Shown here: in pieces, positions 1 through 7,960 of the stretch | How the letters are laid out: every line of letters starts with the position of its first letter | Numbering within the stretch: position 1 is the stretch's first letter | Assembly (NCBI RefSeq): GCF_026153515.1 | Contig: NZ_CP110644.1 | Location: 4,963,501-5,027,500 of the forward strand | DNA from: Pseudomonas sp. KU26590 | GTDB taxonomy: Bacteria > Pseudomonadota > Gammaproteobacteria > Pseudomonadales > Pseudomonadaceae | Direction of reading: 5' to 3' | DNA: 64,000 nucleotides | Program-made: the position numbers and the translations under genes | Notes under the pieces: generated by a model | Database searches by the model: none | Told to the model about the DNA's origin: nothing | The model's input: the letters and a program-made list of their open reading frames with translations, nothing else

Positions 1-87
1 AAGGGTGTCGCCACGACGTCCAAGGCCGGCCACCAAGACGTGCCGGCTGACGACGTGATCATCGAGAAAGCCGAGATCATTGAGTGA
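1..87 (+). CDS. ppiB: Peptidyl-prolyl cis-trans isomerase B, C-terminal end (partial)
   Basis: Only the last 28 codons are inside the window; the frame is open from base 1 to the TGA at 85-87. The translated tail contains [16 protein letters not shown], which resembles the end of PpiB-type cytoplasmic cyclophilins (HQDVP..DVIIE). It overlaps the start of lpxH by 4 bp (GTGA). The ppiB-lpxH order is common in Pseudomonas. The call rests on a short tail plus neighbourhood, so it is good but not certain. Confidence 0.75.
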   Translation, partial: KGVATTSKAGHQDVPADDVIIEKAEIIE

Positions 88-830
88 TATTGCTGATCTC
101 GGATCTGCACCTGGAAGAGGGACGCCCGGACATTACCCGGGCGTTTCTCGGTCTGCTGGATGGCCGCGCACGCGGGGCTGAGTCGCTGTACATCCTTGGG
201 GATTTTTTCGAGGCGTGGATTGGCGATGACGCCATGTCGCCCTTTCAGCGTTCGATCTGCCAGGCGCTGCGCGCGTTGAGCGACAGCGGCACGCGGGTGT
301 TCCTGATGCATGGCAATCGCGACTTCATGATCGGTCAGGCGTTTTGCAAAGCGGCGGGCTGCACGCTGCTCAAGGACCCGAGCGTCGTGAATTTCAACGG
401 CGAACCGGTATTGCTGATGCACGGCGACAGCCTGTGTACGCGGGACGAAGCCTATATGCGTATGCGCCGTTACTTGCGTCATCCGCTGACGCTGTGGGTG
501 CTGCGGCATCTGCCGTTGAGCACGCGGCACAAGTTGGCGCGCAAGCTACGCAGCGAAAGCCGTGCGCAGACGCGGATGAAGGCCAACGACATTGTCGATG
601 TCACGCCAGAAGAAGTGCCGCGGGTGATGAACGAGTCTGGCGTGAAAACGCTGATCCACGGTCACACCCATCGGCCTGCGGTTCACGACGTTGAACTGGG
701 TGAGACCAAGGCGCAGCGCATCGTGCTGGGGGACTGGGATCGCGAGGGGTGGTTGCTGCAGATTGATGAACAGGGCTTTCATCTGGAGTCGTTTGCGTTT
801 GAGCCCGAGCCTGCGGTGCGTCAGAACTGA
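84..830 (+). CDS. lpxH: UDP-2,3-diacylglucosamine diphosphatase LpxH
   Basis: Peripheral inner-membrane phosphoesterase of lipid A synthesis. It hydrolyses UDP-2,3-diacylglucosamine to lipid X and UMP, the fourth step of the Raetz pathway. The 248-aa length is normal. Calcineurin-like metal-binding blocks are visible in order: SDLHL near residues 6-10, [11 protein letters not shown] near 39-49, HGNRD near 75-79, MHGDS near 111-115 and HGHTHRP near 193-199. The start is a GTG at 84 overlapping the ppiB stop (GTGA), which suggests translational coupling. It is the last gene of this co-directional group; a REP element and then a convergent efflux operon follow. Confidence 0.95.
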   Translation: MILLISDLHLEEGRPDITRAFLGLLDGRARGAESLYILGDFFEAWIGDDAMSPFQRSICQALRALSDSGTRVFLMHGNRDFMIGQAFCKAAGCTLLKDPSVVNFNGEPVLLMHGDSLCTRDEAYMRMRRYLRHPLTLWVLRHLPLSTRHKLARKLRSESRAQTRMKANDIVDVTPEEVPRVMNESGVKTLIHGHTHRPAVHDVELGETKAQRIVLGDWDREGWLLQIDEQGFHLESFAFEPEPAVRQN

Positions 831-858
831 ATACCTTATGATCGTCTGACGCGGAACC

Positions 859-964
859 TGTAGGAGCGCGCTTGCCCGCGAATAGCGGTGGGTCATTCAA
901 AACATTAACGTCTGGAATAACGCATTCGCGGGCAAGGTGGAGCGCCACCCCGGTCGCTCCTACA
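859..964. repeat. REP-type palindromic element
   Basis: Inverted pair of the Pseudomonas REP motif: it begins TGTAGGAGCGCGCTTGCCCG and ends with GCGGGCAAGGTGGAGCGCC plus GGTCGCTCCTACA. It sits in the 257-bp gap between convergent lpxH and emrB. I see no gene or clear intrinsic terminator in this gap; the REP pair may serve as the barrier between the converging transcripts. Confidence 0.8.
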
Positions 965-1087
965 ATGATCTCTGCCATGCCCACACATTGTGGGGCACCT
1001 GATACACCGCATTCGGAGTTCTACGACCGGTTCCCGGCCGATCGCGGGACAAGCCACGCTCCTACCGTCTGCGCCCGACAGCTGCGA

Positions 1088-2620
1088 TCAATGCCCTCCC
1101 CCAGGCGCCGCCTTCGCGGTAAACGGTGGCTTGGCCAGCCAGATAATCAGGATCAGCGCCAGGAATACCCAGCCCATCATGTAGAAGTAGTCCACCGTCG
1201 ACATCATGTACGCCTGGCTGGTGACCATCGAATCAAGCTGCGCGTAAGCCTGATTGCTCGCCCCGCCCAGGGTCTCCAGCGCATGCCGCGTGGTCGGGTC
1301 GTAGGCGTTCACGCTTTCGCTCAGGTACGCGTGGTGCTGATCGGCGCGGCGTATCCAGATCCACGTCGTCAATGACGCTGCAAAGCTGCCGCCCAGGTTA
1401 CGCAGGAACGTCGCCAGGCCCGAGCCGTCGGCAATCTGCGACGGCGGCAGGTCAGAGAGCAGAATGCTCAAGGTCGGCATGAAGAACAGCGCAACGCCCG
1501 CCCCCATGAACAACTGCACCAGCGCGATGTGTTCGAAATCCACCTGACTGGTGAAATCCGCACGCATGAAGCAGCTCAGGCCAATCGCCAGAAACGCGAT
1601 GCCGGCCAACAGGCGCAGGTCGAATTTGTGCGCATAGCGACCCACGAAGGGCGACATCAACACCGGCAGCACGCCGAGCGGCGCGACCGCCAACCCGGCA
1701 TAGGTCGCGGTGTAGCCCATCTGGGTTTGCAGCCACTGCGGCAGGATCAGGTTGATCCCGAAGAACCCCGCATACCCCCCGATCAGACAGATCGTCCCGT
1801 AGCGAAAGTTGCGAAACGCAAACAGCCGCAGGTTGACCACCGGGTGATCATCGGTCATTTCCCAGATCACGAACGCCGCCAGGCCAATGGCTGAAATCAC
1901 CGCGCCGATAATGATGAAGTTCGACTCGAACCAGTCCAGGTCATTGCCTTTGTCGAGCACGATCTGCAGCGCGCCTACGCCGATGATCAGCGTGATCAGC
2001 CCCACGTAATCCATGGGCTGGCGACTGGTGCTGACCGGCCGGGTAGCCATCTGCTGACGCACCACGAACGCCGCGAACAGCCCGATCGGCACGTTGATGA
2101 AGAAGATCCACGGCCAGCTGTAACTGTCGGTGATCCAGCCGCCGAGAATCGGCCCGGCAATCGGCGCCACAACGGTCACCATTGCCAGCAATGCCAATGC
2201 CATCCCCCGTTTCGCAGGGGGATACACGGCGATCAGCAGCGTTTGCGTCATCGGGTACAACGGCCCGGCAACCATGCCCTGCAAGACCCGAAAGCCCACC
2301 AGCTCAGGCATCGACGTGGAAATGCCGCAGAGAAACGAGGCGATCACGAACAGCAATGTCGCCCACAGAAACAGCTTCACCTCACCGAAGCGCCGGCTTA
2401 GCCAGCCGGTCAGCGGCAGCGCGATGGCATTACTGACCGCGAATGAGGTGATGACCCACGTGCCCTGCTCCGAACTCACGCCGAGGTTGCCGGAGATGGT
2501 CGGCAAGGCCACGTTGGCGATGGTCGTGTCGAGCACTTGCATGAAAGTCGCCAGCGACAGGCCGATGGTGGTCAGCAACAGGCTTGGCGGCGTAAAAGAA
2601 GCGGGAGCGTTGGTACTCAT
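1088..2620 (-). CDS. DHA2-family MFS drug efflux permease (EmrB/QacA type)
   Basis: Proton-coupled inner-membrane exporter of the 14-TM drug:H+ antiporter-2 family, expected to work with the EmrA-like adaptor and the outer-membrane channel encoded just upstream. The 510-aa length is typical. Visible hallmarks are the N-terminal FMQVLDTTIANVALP motif (residues ~26-40) and the antiporter motif C region APIAGPILGGWI (~151-162), within a protein made of hydrophobic helices. Transcription runs marR, OMF, adaptor, permease. The gap to the adaptor gene is 69 bp. The substrate cannot be read from sequence; MarR-controlled EmrAB systems usually export hydrophobic or phenolic compounds. An EmrB-like symbol would be reasonable but the exact orthologue is not established. 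Confidence 0.92.
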   Translation of the reverse strand: MSTNAPASFTPPSLLLTTIGLSLATFMQVLDTTIANVALPTISGNLGVSSEQGTWVITSFAVSNAIALPLTGWLSRRFGEVKLFLWATLLFVIASFLCGISTSMPELVGFRVLQGMVAGPLYPMTQTLLIAVYPPAKRGMALALLAMVTVVAPIAGPILGGWITDSYSWPWIFFINVPIGLFAAFVVRQQMATRPVSTSRQPMDYVGLITLIIGVGALQIVLDKGNDLDWFESNFIIIGAVISAIGLAAFVIWEMTDDHPVVNLRLFAFRNFRYGTICLIGGYAGFFGINLILPQWLQTQMGYTATYAGLAVAPLGVLPVLMSPFVGRYAHKFDLRLLAGIAFLAIGLSCFMRADFTSQVDFEHIALVQLFMGAGVALFFMPTLSILLSDLPPSQIADGSGLATFLRNLGGSFAASLTTWIWIRRADQHHAYLSESVNAYDPTTRHALETLGGASNQAYAQLDSMVTSQAYMMSTVDYFYMMGWVFLALILIIWLAKPPFTAKAAPGGGH

Positions 2621-2689
2621 CGCGAATCCTTTGACACTCGAAGATCCCCACGGCCTGAACAGGCAGGCCGTGGCAGATGGATTGGCGAA

Positions 2690-3967
2690 TCAGCGCTGGG
2701 CTGTCTTGCCGCTGGTTGACGCGCTGTTCTCGTGAATCACGCGGGCAATCATCGTGTCGGCGTCGGCCAGTTGCCTGGCGTAGACATCGGTGGTGAACAG
2801 CGGCTGCTTCGGCGGTTGCTGAGCCAGCACCGGACCGCTCTGGTCGTGCAGGTTCACGTCAACGGTGGTCGACAGGCCGATGCGCAGCGGATGCTTGGCC
2901 AGCTCGTCGGCGTTGATGTGAATCCGCACCGGCACACGCTGAACGATCTTGATCCAGTTACCGGTGGCGTTCTGCGCAGGCAGTAGGGCAAACGCACTGC
3001 CGGTACCGGCGCCGACGCTGTCCACGGTGCCGCTGTATTTGACGTCGCCGCCGTACAGGTCCGCTTCGATGTCCACCGGCTGGCCGATGCGCATCTGGCC
3101 GAGCTGGGTTTCCTTGAAGTTGGCGTCGATCCACAGCTGGTCGAGGGGAATCACGGCCATCAGCGCAGTGCCCGGCTGAACCCGCTGGCCCAGTTGTACG
3201 GTGCGCTTGGCGACGTAACCGGTCACCGGCGCGATCAGCGTACTGCGCGAATTGCTCAGGTACGCCTGACGCAGTTGCGCGGCAGCGGCTTTGACGTCCG
3301 GATGCGAGGACACCTGGGTGTCGTCCACCAGCGCGTTGCTGGTGGCCAGTTGCTGCTGGATGTTGGTCAACGCGTTCTGCGCGGTGGTCAGGTCATCCTT
3401 GGCGTGGGACAGCTCTTCCTGGGAAATTGCCCCGCCCGCCGCCAGACTGCGACGACGGTTGAAGTTGTCCTGGGCTCTCTGCACTTCGGCGCGCTGGGCC
3501 GCCAGTTGCGCTTTCATGCCGTCGACGTTGCTGTACAACCCGCGCACCTGGCGCACCACTTTGGCCAGATTGGCTTCGGCGCTTTGCAGCGCCACTTCGG
3601 CGTCATTCGGGTCGAACTGCACCAGCACCTGACCTTCACGCACCAGGTCGCCGTCGTCAGCGCCGATGCTCACCACAGTGCCGGTGACTTGCGGGGTGAT
3701 CTCCACGACGTTGCCGTTCACATAGGCGTCGTCGGTGCTTTCACTCCAGCGACCGTACATTTCGTACCAGGCCCAGACGCCGATCACGCCAAGCACCACG
3801 ACCAGCAGCAGGCCGAGCAACAAAAGCTTGCGCTTGCGCGGGTTCTTCTTCGGTGTGGTCTGCTCGGCGCCTTTGTCGGCCGCTTTGTCCGCGCCCTTGT
3901 CAGGCGTCGAAGCGTTGACGTCCTTTTGTTCGTTTGCAGCATTGTTATCGGTAGTGGCAGTGGCCAT
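2690..3967 (-). CDS. EmrA/HlyD-family periplasmic adaptor subunit
   Basis: Membrane-fusion protein joining the inner-membrane MFS pump to the outer-membrane factor. It is 425 aa. A charged Ala/Lys/Asp-rich cytoplasmic N-terminus (~1-45, with a basic KKNPRKRK stretch) is followed by one TM helix (~48-68). The conserved beta-barrel/lipoyl entry STDDAYVNGNVVEITPQVTG comes next, then a long alpha-hairpin (~125-235) and a second lipoyl half containing LIAPVTGYVAKRTVQLGQRV. It lies 10 bp downstream of the OMF gene and 69 bp upstream of the permease, in one operon. The long low-complexity N-terminal extension is slightly unusual but does not change the call. Confidence 0.93.
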   Translation of the reverse strand: MATATTDNNAANEQKDVNASTPDKGADKAADKGAEQTTPKKNPRKRKLLLLGLLLVVVLGVIGVWAWYEMYGRWSESTDDAYVNGNVVEITPQVTGTVVSIGADDGDLVREGQVLVQFDPNDAEVALQSAEANLAKVVRQVRGLYSNVDGMKAQLAAQRAEVQRAQDNFNRRRSLAAGGAISQEELSHAKDDLTTAQNALTNIQQQLATSNALVDDTQVSSHPDVKAAAAQLRQAYLSNSRSTLIAPVTGYVAKRTVQLGQRVQPGTALMAVIPLDQLWIDANFKETQLGQMRIGQPVDIEADLYGGDVKYSGTVDSVGAGTGSAFALLPAQNATGNWIKIVQRVPVRIHINADELAKHPLRIGLSTTVDVNLHDQSGPVLAQQPPKQPLFTTDVYARQLADADTMIARVIHENSASTSGKTAQR

Positions 3968-3977
3968 GACGATTACC

Positions 3978-5474
3978 TTAATGAGTCAGCGAAGCAGTTG
4001 ACGGGACGACCGGGGCGGCGTTTTCGCCGGGCTTGCTGTCTTCGAAGCCTCCCCCGAGGGCCTGCATCAACTGGATCGAGAGATCGATTCGTTCCGCGTT
4101 GAGATCAGCCTGTTGGCGTTGCGATTGCAGCAGTTGTTGCTCGACGCTCAGCACGTCCAGGTAGTTGCCGATCCCGGAGGAGTAGCGCTGAACGACGGTG
4201 TCGTAGGATTTCTGAATCACGTCGGTCGCCTGCTGGCGTGCCTCGATCTGGCGACGGATGTCGCGCAACTGACCGATGCCATCGCTGACATCCCCCAGCG
4301 CCCGGACCAGCGTCTTGTTGTACTGCGCCACGGCGAGGTCATAGTCGGCGTCCCGCGCATCGAGGTCGGCACGGCGACGGCCACCGTCGAAGATCGGCAG
4401 CGACACCGTTGGCGCAACGTTGAAGAAGCGACTGGCCGAGCCGAACATCGCATCACCCAGCAGCGACTCAACCCCCGCCGACGCGCTCAGGTTGAGGTTC
4501 GGGTAGAAATTGGTCTTGCTGACGTCGATGTTCTTGCTCGCCGCTTCAACCCGCCAGCGCGCGGCCACCAGGTCCGGGCGACGGCCCAGCAATTCCGCAG
4601 GCACCACCGACGGCAAGGCCACAACAGCGGGTTGCAGCACGGCAGGCCGGCTCAGCTGTTCGCCGCGGTCAGGGCCTTTGCCCATCAGCACGGCCAACTG
4701 GATCTTGGCGCTGCGCAGGCTCTTATCCGCGTCCGCCAGCGATTCGCGGGAGTTGGCTTCCAGGCTCTGGGTCTGCTCGTACTGGTACTCGCTGTCGATG
4801 CCCGACTTGAAGCGCCGCGCGCCGAGGTCAAGCAATTGCCGTGTGCGCTTGAGGTCGTCGGCCGCCAGATCGCGGACGATATAAGCCTGACCGAGGTCGC
4901 TGTAAGCGCGGGCGACATCGGCGGCCAGGGTCAGTTGCGCCGCTTGCTGATCGACTTCACTGGCACGGGCCTGACCCAATGCCGCTTCCCAGGCAGCCCG
5001 CTGGCCGCCCCACAGATCGAAGTTGTAATTGAAGCCGGCGCTCAGGCTGCGCAAGGTGCTGTAGCGCCCGCCTGCCCCGGTCGGGTCCTGGTCACGTGCC
5101 AGGCGAGAGCGGCTGACGCTGGCGTCGGCCTCCACGGTCGGCATGCGTTCGGCATCGGCCGCATACGCCTGCGCAGTGGCCTGATGGGTGCGGGCCGCAG
5201 CAATCTGCATGTCCGGGCTGTCGCGCAGCGCTTCGGTGATCAGGCTATTGAGCTGCGGATCGCCAAGGCTGGTCCACCAGTCGCGCTTCGGCCAGGCCGC
5301 CGGCGACAGGGTGATGCCGTTGAGGCTCCGGGCGGTCTGCAGACTGTTGGCATCGATGCCGACGGCTTCGGTTTTAAGGCCCTTGGAACTGGCGCAACCG
5401 GCCAGCACGAGAGCCACGAATATCAGGCTCAGGGACGTGCGCAGGGCCGAGCCCCGCTGAATGTGAGTGCTCAT
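3978..5474 (-). CDS. Outer-membrane efflux lipoprotein (NodT/OprM-type, TolC superfamily)
   Basis: Outer-membrane channel of the tripartite pump. It is 498 aa with a lipoprotein signal ending LVLAGCASS (lipid-acceptor Cys about residue 27) and two OEP repeats. The first covers roughly 75-270, with the WWTSLGDPQL motif before it; the second contains LLGRRPDLVAARW, the signature of RND-type OMF lipoproteins. The start codon overlaps the marR stop by 4 bp (ATGA), so it is translationally coupled to the regulator. The C-terminus has a Pro/Ala-rich tail beyond the barrel helices. Confidence 0.93.
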   Translation of the reverse strand: MSTHIQRGSALRTSLSLIFVALVLAGCASSKGLKTEAVGIDANSLQTARSLNGITLSPAAWPKRDWWTSLGDPQLNSLITEALRDSPDMQIAAARTHQATAQAYAADAERMPTVEADASVSRSRLARDQDPTGAGGRYSTLRSLSAGFNYNFDLWGGQRAAWEAALGQARASEVDQQAAQLTLAADVARAYSDLGQAYIVRDLAADDLKRTRQLLDLGARRFKSGIDSEYQYEQTQSLEANSRESLADADKSLRSAKIQLAVLMGKGPDRGEQLSRPAVLQPAVVALPSVVPAELLGRRPDLVAARWRVEAASKNIDVSKTNFYPNLNLSASAGVESLLGDAMFGSASRFFNVAPTVSLPIFDGGRRRADLDARDADYDLAVAQYNKTLVRALGDVSDGIGQLRDIRRQIEARQQATDVIQKSYDTVVQRYSSGIGNYLDVLSVEQQLLQSQRQQADLNAERIDLSIQLMQALGGGFEDSKPGENAAPVVPSTASLTH

Positions 5475-5944
5475 CGTTCGGCGATCCGGGCAATCGTGAT
5501 GGGGTCGCCCGAGGCAACCAGAATTTTCGTCAGAATCTTTTCCAGCGCCAGCAGCTCGCTGTCTTCCAGCACGCCCACCATCTCGTTCATCGCGTGTGCG
5601 CCGATTTCCGGCAACAGGTCGGAGAGCGCTTTGCCTTCTTCGGTCAGCACCAGTTGCACCTGACGTCGATCGGATTCCGAGCGCGAGCGGGACAACAGGT
5701 TTTTCTGTTCAAGGCGATCGAGCATGCGGGTCATCGAACCACTGTCGAGGTTCAACATGCGGCAGATGTCGGCCGGCGTCTCGGCGCAAAAGCGCGCGAT
5801 CATCACCAGCACTTTGAACTGCTGCGCGGTGACGCCGTGGGGCTCGAGATGCCGGTCGAGGATGCGGTTTTTCAGCTGTTCAGTCCGGCCCAGCAACATG
5901 CCCAGCAGACTGTCGTGAAAGTTTTCAGGAGTGAAATGTGCCAT
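5471..5944 (-). CDS. MarR-family transcriptional regulator of the efflux operon
   Basis: Dimeric winged-helix regulator, 157 aa. The core SGSMTRMLDRLEQKNLLSR (residues ~67-85) is the recognition helix, followed by the wing SRSESDRRQVQLVLTEEG, the classic MarR D-x-R wing motif. It is the first gene of the four-gene minus-strand unit and its stop overlaps the OMF start. Immediately upstream lie two copies of a 12-bp palindrome (5962-5973, 5992-6003) that are good candidates for its own operator, so autorepression with relief by the exported ligand is the likely logic. The ligand is not deducible. Confidence 0.92.
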   Translation of the reverse strand: MAHFTPENFHDSLLGMLLGRTEQLKNRILDRHLEPHGVTAQQFKVLVMIARFCAETPADICRMLNLDSGSMTRMLDRLEQKNLLSRSRSESDRRQVQLVLTEEGKALSDLLPEIGAHAMNEMVGVLEDSELLALEKILTKILVASGDPITIARIAER

Positions 5945-5961
5945 TGATAGCCACCCATTAT

Positions 5962-6003
5962 CTGCTTAGGCAGTGAATGGAGCGGATCTTACTGCCTAGG
6001 CAG
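5962..6003. promoter_or_regulatory. Twin palindromic operator, probable MarR binding sites
   Basis: CTGCTTAGGCAG at 5962-5973 and CTGCCTAGGCAG at 5992-6003, the latter a perfect palindrome and the former differing by one base. Their centres are exactly 30 bp apart, about three helical turns, so two dimers would bind on the same DNA face. They sit 18-59 bp upstream of the marR start. Such twin sites next to an autoregulated marR gene fit operator function; binding is inferred. Confidence 0.65.
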
Positions 6004-6102
6004 CAAACACACAATGAAACAATATTTAAGGCGCACGGATTCGGACGAACGTGATTCGCCCGGTTGATGAGGTGATCCGAAGGTAAAGCAAATAAGTGAC
6101 TT

Positions 6103-6333
6103 CGCCACCGATCCGTAGGAGCCGGCTTGCTGGCGAAAGCGTCGTGACGGTCGACGATTACGTCGAATGTGCGAACCAATTCGCGGGCAAGCGCGCTCCT
6201 ACAAAACAGCGTTTTCCATTGATTTCGCGCCTCCGCCACCGATCAGGAGCTGGCTTGCTGGCGAAAGCGTCGTGACGGTCGATGATTACGTCGAATGTGC
6301 GAACCGATTCGCGGGCAAGCGCGCTCCTACACA
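6103..6333. repeat. Tandem pair of near-identical REP doublets
   Basis: Two ~90-bp units (6115-6203 and 6244-6332, period 128 bp) read GTAGGAGCCGGCTTGCTGGC..., then a shared spacer with GTGACGGTCGA(C/T)GATTACG, then GCGGGCAAGCGCGCTCCTAC. The arms differ (CTTGCTGGCGAA against TTCGCGGGCAAGCGCG) and only a few bases differ between units. This indicates a recent local duplication. The whole 5945-6357 gap holds these repeats and the marR promoter; there is no gene. Confidence 0.8.
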
Positions 6334-6357
6334 GTCTGGGCTCGTCAGAGAGGGGGT

Positions 6358-6966
6358 TTAAACCGCCGGCACACCGCTGTGAAAGCGGAAGTCTTCGTCC
6401 GGGCTCAGGATCAGCTCGCGCTCGGCCAGGCGAATTTCTTCAATCTTGGCGTCGACATCCGCTTCAGTGCCGTAGGTGTAGGCGAGCTTCAGGTAGTCCT
6501 GGAAATGCCGGGCTTCGGACTTGAGCAGGCTGGCGTAGAACTTCGAGAGGTCTTCGTCTAGGTGCGGCACCAGCGCCGCGAAGCGTTCGCAAGAGCGCGC
6601 TTCAACAATGGCGCCGACGACCAGCGCATCGGTCAGGCGATAGGGGTTGTGGGTGCGAACGAGTTTGCGCAGCGACCCGGCATAGCGCGCCGAACTGATG
6701 TTGGCCATCGGGATGTTGCGTTTCTTGATGATGCCGATCACCTGCTCGAAGTGACGCAGCTCTTCGCGGGCCAGCCGCGACATCTTGGCCAGCAGATCGA
6801 ACTTGTCGTTGTACTGGAACATGAACTGGAACGCCGCACCGGCGGCCTTCTTTTCATTGTTGGCGTGATCGATCAGCAGGATATCCAGATTCTGCAACGC
6901 GGCCTGAACCCAACTTTCGGGCGTGGGGCACAGCAGGAAGGCGTCGATTTCTGGATAAATCTGCAT
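6358..6966 (-). CDS. miaE: tRNA-(ms2io6A)-hydroxylase MiaE
   Basis: Non-haem diiron monooxygenase that hydroxylates the isopentenyl group of ms2i6A37 in tRNAs reading UNN codons. It is 202 aa, the usual size. Ferritin-like helices carry the diiron ligands: NNEKKAAGAA (~36-45), the EELRHFEQV block (~68-76, ExxH), then RSCERFAAL and EARHFQDYL in the second half (E...ExxH). The motif ANISSARYAGSLRKLVR is characteristic of MiaE. It stands alone between the REP tandem and a DUF1289 gene on the same strand. Confidence 0.94.
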   Translation of the reverse strand: MQIYPEIDAFLLCPTPESWVQAALQNLDILLIDHANNEKKAAGAAFQFMFQYNDKFDLLAKMSRLAREELRHFEQVIGIIKKRNIPMANISSARYAGSLRKLVRTHNPYRLTDALVVGAIVEARSCERFAALVPHLDEDLSKFYASLLKSEARHFQDYLKLAYTYGTEADVDAKIEEIRLAERELILSPDEDFRFHSGVPAV

Positions 6967-7084
6967 GGGTTCACGAATGGCTGGCTGACAAGGCGCAGCA
7001 TTATACGGAGCCTGACGGGCAGAGCCAGCCTGCGCAGATGAAAAGCGCAGGATTTACCGCTCGCGCGTGCGGGTCACGCCACGG

Positions 7085-7558
7085 TCAGACCGCGCCCATC
7101 GCATCCTTGAGGAAGCCGGGCGCGATATAGCGCTCGTAGTGCGCTTCGGACAGCAGGAAGAATTCCCGATCAATGGCATCGCGCAGCTCAGGCAATGACC
7201 AGTCGCGAAACTCTGGCAATAGCACCATGCCGTAGGCGTCCAGCTGGTTGATCACCCGGGCGCCCCGGGCAATCAACTGGTACGCCCAGCAATATTCGGA
7301 CTGGTGCGGGACGAAGCGGATTTTGCGTTGCTCCAGTTGCGACCGCAGCTTTACCGGATCGAATACTTCGACCTTCCCCGCCATCACCTGCACCAGCAGC
7401 TGTTCCAGGCGCAGCCAGACGGCGCGCTTTGCGTCCTCGTCGTAGCCGTTCCAGTGGATCACTTCATGGTGGAAGCGCTTGCATCCCCGGCACACGAGGT
7501 CGCCGTAGACGGTGGAGCACAGGCCCACGCAGGGCGTTTTGATGATTTGATTGGGCAT
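7085..7558 (-). CDS. DUF1289 domain protein (Fe-S-like Cys motif)
   Basis: Small cytoplasmic protein of unknown function, 157 aa from the chosen ATG at 7558; an upstream in-frame ATG at 7588 would add ten residues. The N-terminal DUF1289 signature is visible: KTPCVGLC, then DLVCRGCKRFHHEVIHWN, giving four Cys in C-x3-C...C-x2-C spacing. The remaining ~110 residues form a C-terminal extension beyond the minimal ~55-aa domain, seen in some Pseudomonas members. The Cys spacing suggests metal binding, which is inference. It is separated from miaE by 118 bp. Confidence 0.8.
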   Translation of the reverse strand: MPNQIIKTPCVGLCSTVYGDLVCRGCKRFHHEVIHWNGYDEDAKRAVWLRLEQLLVQVMAGKVEVFDPVKLRSQLEQRKIRFVPHQSEYCWAYQLIARGARVINQLDAYGMVLLPEFRDWSLPELRDAIDREFFLLSEAHYERYIAPGFLKDAMGAV

Positions 7559-7706
7559 GGCAAGACAACACGACGGCGAACGAAACAAGCCGGCATGTTA
7601 GCCCTTTGTCTAACGAGGTACACCCTTCAACCTGTAGGGGCTAACTTACCTTCAGCGGTTTTTTACCGTAGAATCACCGGGCCTTTTAAGGCGCCAATGT
7701 CCGTTG

Positions 7707-7842
7707 GAAGCTGTTTTCAAAGCGTCACGAGCACAGTCAGGGCCTTTTACGAAGGCCCGCCCCGCAGTCCGGTCCGACGTAAGTTCGCTTACGTCCCCTC
7801 CCCCGACCGATCATGCAGGCGTAAAACTTTGAAAACAGCTTC
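7707..7842 (+). promoter_or_regulatory. Structured acnB leader bounded by a 16-bp inverted repeat
   Basis: GAAGCTGTTTTCAAAG at 7707-7722 is perfectly complementary to 7827-7842, enclosing ~104 nt. Inside are a GGGCC/GGCCC hairpin (about 7739-7758) and a hairpin GACGTAAG / CTTACGTC with a TTCG loop (7776-7795). The latter is bracketed by CGGTC (7770-7774) and GACCG (7805-7809). Further on, AACTTT..AAAGTT (about 7870-7883) forms a small hairpin. The stretch 7589-7960 otherwise holds no supported gene. The likely explanations are a multi-branched 5' leader RNA of acnB or a small non-coding RNA; a short inverted-repeat insertion is an alternative. Confidence 0.45.
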
Positions 7843-7960
7843 TGTTGGAGATCGTCAGCTTCCTGCCAAGAAACTTTAAAAAGTTCGAGCGCGCCGATGC
7901 GGACCTTCTCTGGATGAGCGTCCCGGACACCCATTTGGGACCACTGATGAGGGTAATACT

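Noticed and set aside
6103..6333. CRISPR-like array
   Set aside because: Only two units, each an inverted REP pair; spacers are themselves repeated and no cas gene is nearby.
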